Positions 6,781 to 10,499 of a DNA stretch of 10,499 nt are shown here, in pieces. The notes under the pieces were generated by a model. That model saw nothing but the letters and a program-made list of their open reading frames with translations, was not told the DNA's origin and ran no database searches. Made by a program: the position numbers and the translations under genes. This DNA is from Planctomycetota bacterium (GTDB taxonomy: Bacteria > Planctomycetota > MHYJ01 > JACPRB01): contig JACQFK010000472.1 of assembly GCA_016200125.1 (NCBI GenBank), forward strand, positions 1 to 10,499. Direction: 5' to 3'. Position 1 is the stretch's first letter. Every line of letters starts with the position of its first letter.

Positions 6781-8195
6781 AGCTCTACAACACCCTGACC
6801 CACCAGGTCGAGGAGTTCGCCCCCGCCGAGCCAGGCCAGGTCCGCATGTACAACTGCGGGCCGACCGTCTACGGCGACCAGCACGTCGGCAACTACCGGA
6901 CCTTCGTGTTCGCCGACACCCTGCGCCGCTGGTTCGAGTTCAAGGGCTGGAAGGTCACCCAGATCATCAACATCACCGACGTGGGCCACCTCACCCAGGA
7001 CGACATCGACTCGGGCGATGACAAGATCGACGTCATGGCGCGCGAGATGAAGTGGACGGCGATGCAGGTCGCCGAGCATTTCATGAACCGCTTCTTCGCC
7101 GACCGGAAGACGCTCCTGATGCGCGAGCCCGCGCGGTTCACGCGGGCCACCGACCACATCCCCGAGATGATCGCCCTCGTCAGGAAGCTGCTGGAGAAGG
7201 GCGCCGCCTACGCCGTCGGCGGCAACGTCTACTTCGACGTGACGAGATTCCCGGCCTACGGGAAGCTCTCGGGCAATACGCTCGAGACGATCAAGGTCGG
7301 CGAATCGGGGCGGGTGGGCGACGAGGTGAAGGAGAAGCGCCACCCCGCCGACTTTGCGCTCTGGAAGACGGACGCCAAGCACCTGATGCAATGGGACGCG
7401 CCCTGGGGCCGCGGCTTCCCGGGCTGGCACATCGAGTGCTCCGCGATGTCGATGAAGTACCTCGGCGAGACCTTCGACCTCCACACCGGCGGCGAGGACA
7501 ACATCTTCCCCCACCACGAGGCGGAGATCGCCCAGTCCGAGGCGGCGACGGGGAAGCCCTTCGTGCGCCACTGGATGCACGCCCGCCACATGATGTGGAA
7601 CGGCGAGAAGATCTCCAAGCGGCTCGGGAACGTCATCCTTGTGAAGGACATGGTCGACAAGGGCTACACGCCCCAGGAGATCCGCTACACGCTGGTCTCC
7701 TCCCGCTACAGCCAGCGGGTGAACTTCTCGTGGAAGAGCTTCGACGATTCGCGCGAGGCCCTGGGCAAGATCCTGGAGTTCCGGCGCCGGCTCCAGGAGG
7801 CCGCGAGGAAGCCCGGGCCCTCCGGCTCGATCGACCTCGAGAAGTTCCGCAGGGATTTCGAGGCACGGATGGACGACGACCTGGACGTGTCGGGCGCGAT
7901 CGGCGTCCTGCAGTCCTTCCGGAACGCGGGCAACGCCGCCATCGACCAGGGACTGTCGGGCGCGTCGGCCTCGGCGGCGCTGGGCCTGCTGGAACGCTTC
8001 GGGGACGTCTTCGGCATCCTGGCCGCCGCGGTCGACGAGAAGCCGCCCGACCAGGTGGTCGCGCTCGCCAACGCCCGGCTCGAGGCGCGCAAGCGCAAGG
8101 ACTTCAAGGCCGCGGACGAGGCGCGCGACCGCATCAAGGCGCTCGGCTGGTCGGTCGAGGACACGAAGGAGGGCGTCAAGTACCGGAAGCTCTAG
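6777..8195 (+). CDS. cysS: Cysteinyl-tRNA synthetase
   Basis: 472 residues, normal for the class I monomeric enzyme that charges tRNA-Cys. The start ATG 6777 gives MKLYNTLTHQVEEF, the typical N-terminus; the frame is open further upstream only as antiparallel-frame shadow inside ispF. Zinc-site residues are C27 (MYNCGPTVYG), C221 (GWHIECSAMS), H246 and E250 (FPHHEAE). The HIGH signature is HVGN (36-39). The KMSKS loop reads KISKR (278-282) in GEKISKRLGN, a mild variant that keeps both catalytic lysines. The DALR-type helical anticodon domain follows (about 315-472), including the C-terminal RKRKDFKAADEARDRI helix. It ends at TAG 8193-8195, 67 bases from the convergent membrane-protein gene. 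Confidence 0.97.
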   Translation: MKLYNTLTHQVEEFAPAEPGQVRMYNCGPTVYGDQHVGNYRTFVFADTLRRWFEFKGWKVTQIINITDVGHLTQDDIDSGDDKIDVMAREMKWTAMQVAEHFMNRFFADRKTLLMREPARFTRATDHIPEMIALVRKLLEKGAAYAVGGNVYFDVTRFPAYGKLSGNTLETIKVGESGRVGDEVKEKRHPADFALWKTDAKHLMQWDAPWGRGFPGWHIECSAMSMKYLGETFDLHTGGEDNIFPHHEAEIAQSEAATGKPFVRHWMHARHMMWNGEKISKRLGNVILVKDMVDKGYTPQEIRYTLVSSRYSQRVNFSWKSFDDSREALGKILEFRRRLQEAARKPGPSGSIDLEKFRRDFEARMDDDLDVSGAIGVLQSFRNAGNAAIDQGLSGASASAALGLLERFGDVFGILAAAVDEKPPDQVVALANARLEARKRKDFKAADEARDRIKALGWSVEDTKEGVKYRKL

Positions 8196-8200
8196 GTCAG

Positions 8201-8212
8201 CCCCCGAGGGGG
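8201..8212 (+). terminator. Weak hairpin after cysS, possible terminator
   Basis: CCCCCGAGGGGG can form a four- to five-pair stem with a tiny loop five bases after the cysS stop. No T-run follows. It is the only terminator-like structure in the gap between the convergent cysS and HupE-like genes, so the call is tentative. Confidence 0.25.
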
Positions 8213-8229
8213 ATGGGGAATCCCTCTTC

Positions 8230-8264
8230 CGCTATTCGCTATTCGCCCTTCGCCCTTCGTCTTC
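8230..8264. repeat. Degenerate heptamer tandem repeat between convergent genes
   Basis: Five head-to-tail 7-base units: CGCTATT twice (8230-8243), CGCCCTT twice (8244-8257) and CGTCTTC (8258-8264), all fitting CGNNNTT except the last. The array reaches into the stop codon of the minus-strand HupE-like gene (8263-8265). It is non-coding apart from those last two bases. Confidence 0.7.
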
Positions 8265-9357
8265 AGGGGAACCAGCCGCGCTGGAAGACCCGGTCGACGA
8301 GCAGCGCCAGCCCCATCAGCAGGATCGGCGCCGAGCCGTAGATCACGAGCTTTCGCTGGCGACGGGCGGCGGCCGCCTCGTCGGGCGCCTTCCGGATCCA
8401 GAAGAGGACCGGGAACATCACGAGCAGGATCGCCAGCTGGCCGAACTCCACGCCGAGGTTGAAGAAGACGACGGGAACGCCGACCGATTCCAGGTCCTGG
8501 AGCCGCTCGCGGAGCACGGACGAGAAGCCCAGGCCGTGGACGAGACCGAACGCGAAGGTGAGCACCCAGCGGTGGCGCGCATTCTTGATGAAATAGTTCT
8601 CCGCCGCCACGTAGACGATCGACAGGGCGATCAGCGATTCCGTCACCGCCGGCGCGATCCGGATCCTGTCGAGCGCCGCGAGCAGCAGCGTCAGGCTGTG
8701 GGCGACCGTGAACGACGTCACCACGCGGACCATCTCGCCCAGCTTCTTCGCCCCCAGGAGGAGGGCGAGCAGGAACGCGATGTGGTCGTACCCGATGAGG
8801 ATGTGGTGCATTCCCCAGAGGAGGAATTCCGAGGCGGTGCTCCAGAAGGTCGGGCGGACCCGCGAGGCCGTGAGCTCGAGGTCGAAGGGCCCCGTGCGCT
8901 TGAAGGTCCGCTGGCCGCCGTCCCAGCTGACGCCGACCACCGCTTCGTGGCGGTCGGTCACGGTGGAGAAGAAGGCGCCGGAGAGCTTCAGCCGCTTCAC
9001 CGAGGGGGCGGCGAAGCGGAATCTCTGCCGCGCGTGGGCGATGTACTTCTCCCCCGTGGCAATGAAGGTCTCGGTGAGCGGCTCGAGGGACTCGGCCTCG
9101 GGCTCGACCGGAGCGCCGTCGATCTCCAGTTTCATGCAGGTCCGCAGGTAGCGGACGACCTCGTCCTTCATGTCCTGGAGCTGTCGCTCGGAGAGGTCCA
9201 GCGGGTCGGCGGGGAGTTTCAGCACCTTCTCGAGGCCCTGGAGGGCGACGTCGACGGTCCAGACGACCCCGCCGTCTTTCACCTCGACGCGGGAGACGGA
9301 GAGCTTCTCGTCATGGACGGAGGCCGCGAGCAGGAACAGGAGGGCGGCGGCGCTCAT
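8263..9357 (-). CDS. HupE/UreJ-like membrane protein with a large N-terminal extracytoplasmic domain
   Basis: 364 residues from ATG 9357-9355, which overlaps the stop of the upstream small gene (ATGA). A short hydrophobic leader (1-13, AAALLFLLAA) precedes a soluble region of about 155 residues that should lie outside the cytoplasm. From about residue 175 there are six or so transmembrane segments with the HupE/UreJ_2 signature residues: WGMHHILIGYDHIAF (181-195), TSFTVAHSLT (214-223), AAENYF (251-256), FGLVHGLGFSS (270-280) and FFNLGVEFGQ (298-307). The conserved His, Asp and Glu in these helices suggest metal handling, and the family was named from nickel/cobalt-related hydrogenase and urease accessory genes. 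No hydrogenase or urease gene is nearby, so the substrate is unknown. The frame is open 67 codons further upstream, but that part is an antiparallel shadow of the small gene. Confidence 0.85.
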   Translation of the reverse strand: MSAAALLFLLAASVHDEKLSVSRVEVKDGGVVWTVDVALQGLEKVLKLPADPLDLSERQLQDMKDEVVRYLRTCMKLEIDGAPVEPEAESLEPLTETFIATGEKYIAHARQRFRFAAPSVKRLKLSGAFFSTVTDRHEAVVGVSWDGGQRTFKRTGPFDLELTASRVRPTFWSTASEFLLWGMHHILIGYDHIAFLLALLLGAKKLGEMVRVVTSFTVAHSLTLLLAALDRIRIAPAVTESLIALSIVYVAAENYFIKNARHRWVLTFAFGLVHGLGFSSVLRERLQDLESVGVPVVFFNLGVEFGQLAILLVMFPVLFWIRKAPDEAAAARRQRKLVIYGSAPILLMGLALLVDRVFQRGWFP

Positions 9358-9617
9358 TTGGACTTGAGGATCACGACGATCGCGATCACCGCGCCGAAGA
9401 AGAGGAGATTCGAGAACAGGTAGCCCCAGACGATCGCGATCTTGTGGCGGTGCTGGAAGCGGCCGAGCCCGTAGGGCAGGAGGCTCATCGGGATCCAGTC
9501 CGATCCCGCGCCCCCGTCCTTCGCGGCGTGCCTCTTCAGGATCGAGCCGCAGAGCCATGCGGGCAGTGCCGCCAGCGCCGCGAGGATCCCCAGGACGATC
9601 GCAAACTGTTCCGCCAT
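9354..9617 (-). CDS. Small two-helix membrane protein cotranscribed with the HupE-like gene
   Basis: 87 residues, ATG 9617-9615 with GGAG six bases upstream. Two transmembrane helices (about 5-25 and 60-84) flank a short hydrophilic loop containing KRHAAKDGG and RFQHRHKI, so both termini may lie on the same side of the membrane. The stop overlaps the HupE-like start by four bases (ATGA), implying one operon and possibly one complex. I do not recognise a named family. The His-rich loop (H30, H56, H58) could bind metal, but that is speculation. Confidence 0.72.
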   Translation of the reverse strand: MAEQFAIVLGILAALAALPAWLCGSILKRHAAKDGGAGSDWIPMSLLPYGLGRFQHRHKIAIVWGYLFSNLLFFGAVIAIVVILKSK

Positions 9618-9635
9618 TCCGTTCTCCGGGGGTAA

Positions 9636-9663
9636 TTGATTAACCCGTCGCGCTTACTACAAT
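9636..9663 (+). promoter_or_regulatory. Promoter of cstA, placed for a leaderless transcript
   Basis: TTGATT (9636-9641), a 16-base spacer and TACAAT (9658-9663, 5 of 6 to TATAAT). The -10 ends eight bases before the ATG at 9672, so transcription should begin at or within a few bases of the start codon. No Shine-Dalgarno is present in AACACCCC before the ATG. The 54-base gap is shared with the divergent minus-strand unit, whose own candidate is TTGTAG (9662-9657) with a 17-base spacer to a poor TCAATT (9639-9634). Confidence 0.6.
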
Positions 9664-9671
9664 AACACCCC

Positions 9672-10499
9672 ATGAGCGCCTTGCCGATCATGATCGCCGT
9701 GCTCTGCTCGCTCGCGATCGGGTATCGGTTCTACAGCGCCTTCCTCGCCGCCAAGGTCGCCGCGCTCGACGATGCCCGCATCACGCCCGCCCATCTCCTC
9801 AACGACGGCCACAACTACCATCCGACCAACAAGTGGGTCCTCTTCGGCCACCACTTCGCCGCGATCTCGGGCGCCGGGCCCCTGGTCGGGCCCGTGCTCG
9901 CCGCGCAGTTCGGATTCCTGCCGGGGCTGCTCTGGCTCGTCATCGGCGTCGTGCTCGCGGGGGCCACCCAGGACTTCCTGATCCTCGCCGCGTCGCTCCG
10001 CCGCAACGGCCGCTCGCTCGCCGAGATCGCCCGCGAGGAGATCGGCCCCGTCGCCGGCGTCGTCTGCGCCGTCGCGATCCTCTTCATCGTCGTCAACGCG
10101 CTCGCCGGCCTCGGGCTCGTCGTCGTCAAGGCGCTCGGTGGCGAGGAGCTCAAGTTCCCCAAGGGAACCGTCCTCCTCTACGATTCCGGGAAGCGGCCGG
10201 AGCCGGCGGGCACCCCGAACCTCTGGAAAGTGCCGGGTCCCGTCCGCATCCAGTACTCGGCGGGCAGCAGCCTCACCGTCCAGGAGGACTTCGAACTGGA
10301 GGGTCAGATCGGTTTGCCGGAGAAGGGCGCCTATCCGCTCTCCGACGGCGCGCGTCGCCTGATCCGCGGCAGCTCCTGGGGCGTCTTTACGATCGCCTGC
10401 ACGATCCCGATCGCGCTCTTCGTGGGCCTCTGGATGTACCGCATCCGAAAGGGCAAGGTCGTCGAGGCGTCGCTGATCGGCGCAGGGGCGGTCCTCCTC
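9672..10499 (+). CDS. cstA: CstA-family carbon starvation/peptide or pyruvate transporter (N-terminal 276 residues; runs off the right edge)
   Basis: Open from ATG 9672 to the window end with no stop. It starts [21 protein letters not shown], a first membrane helix, then [21 protein letters not shown] with [20 protein letters not shown], the CstA signature. [21 protein letters not shown] and further helices follow. CstA proteins are inner-membrane transporters of peptides or pyruvate, often induced on carbon starvation. Between VVVKALG (residue 156) and [15 protein letters not shown] (from 234) there is a hydrophilic stretch of about 77 residues; in the E. coli protein, as I recall, only a couple of residues separate these points. 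The insert (10140-10370) is rich in Gly, Pro and beta-type residues and presumably forms a loop domain outside the membrane. The gene lies divergent to the small-protein/HupE-like operon. Confidence 0.92.
   Translation, partial: MSALPIMIAVLCSLAIGYRFYSAFLAAKVAALDDARITPAHLLNDGHNYHPTNKWVLFGHHFAAISGAGPLVGPVLAAQFGFLPGLLWLVIGVVLAGATQDFLILAASLRRNGRSLAEIAREEIGPVAGVVCAVAILFIVVNALAGLGLVVVKALGGEELKFPKGTVLLYDSGKRPEPAGTPNLWKVPGPVRIQYSAGSSLTVQEDFELEGQIGLPEKGAYPLSDGARRLIRGSSWGVFTIACTIPIALFVGLWMYRIRKGKVVEASLIGAGAVLL

Noticed and set aside
6234..7589. A 451-codon minus-strand frame opposite ispF and cysS
   Set aside because: Both forward genes are complete and conserved; the reverse frame has no recognisable domain.
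7052..8341. A 429-codon plus-strand frame overlapping cysS in another phase
   Set aside because: Alternative-phase reading of cysS, rich in Arg, Gly, Pro and Ala, without any motif.

Overview
The window is a GC-rich (roughly two-thirds G+C by eye), tightly packed bacterial chromosome segment. It has no rRNA, tRNA, CRISPR array, transposase or phage gene that I can see. Codons end mostly in G or C throughout, so nothing looks recently acquired. A Gram-negative-type environmental bacterium is likely. The tripartite Gly-Cys/helix/Arg C-terminus on a secreted protein, the family of secreted gluconolactonase and esterase, and the zinc-ribbon membrane kinase are reminiscent of Planctomycetota or similar high-GC lineages. 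That placement is an inference with low confidence.

Left part (1-2482, all minus strand): an NAD-homeostasis operon transcribed right to left. nadE (glutamine-dependent NAD synthetase) is followed 20 bases later by an NrtR-type Nudix/winged-helix regulator, which overlaps by ATGA a partial gene that looks like an NAD kinase. nadE as given has a one-base frameshift in a G-run near 2271-2274; both halves are otherwise well conserved.

Regulatory gap (2483-2841): a 359-base divergent intergenic region with no gene. It holds a nadE leader hairpin, a palindrome next to a candidate nadE promoter, a large two-level inverted repeat (2627-2686), and two candidate rightward promoters, one with an inverted repeat over its -10.

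Middle (2842-4658): a secreted SMP-30/gluconolactonase-like gene (+) that lacks the first part of its propeller and has no ATG start, but carries a poly-Gly C-terminal sorting-like tail. It converges, with a 16-base overlap, on a secreted alpha/beta-hydrolase esterase gene (-).

Right part (4859-10499): a Hanks-type Ser/Thr kinase with two zinc ribbons and two C-terminal membrane helices (+); ispF-cysS (+, ATGA overlap; isoprenoid precursor synthesis and cysteinyl-tRNA synthetase); then on the minus strand a two-gene unit of an 87-residue membrane protein and a HupE/UreJ-like membrane protein (ATGA overlap). Divergent from that unit is the start of a CstA-type peptide/pyruvate transporter (+), which runs off the window and carries an unusual insertion of about 77 residues. 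ispF and cstA both have good -10 hexamers only 8-11 bases before the ATG and no Shine-Dalgarno, suggesting leaderless or near-leaderless mRNAs.

The most useful points are the regulator-synthetase-kinase NAD cluster with its frameshift, the kinase architecture, the CstA insertion and the decayed-looking gluconolactonase. I do not see a clear new defence or mobile system.
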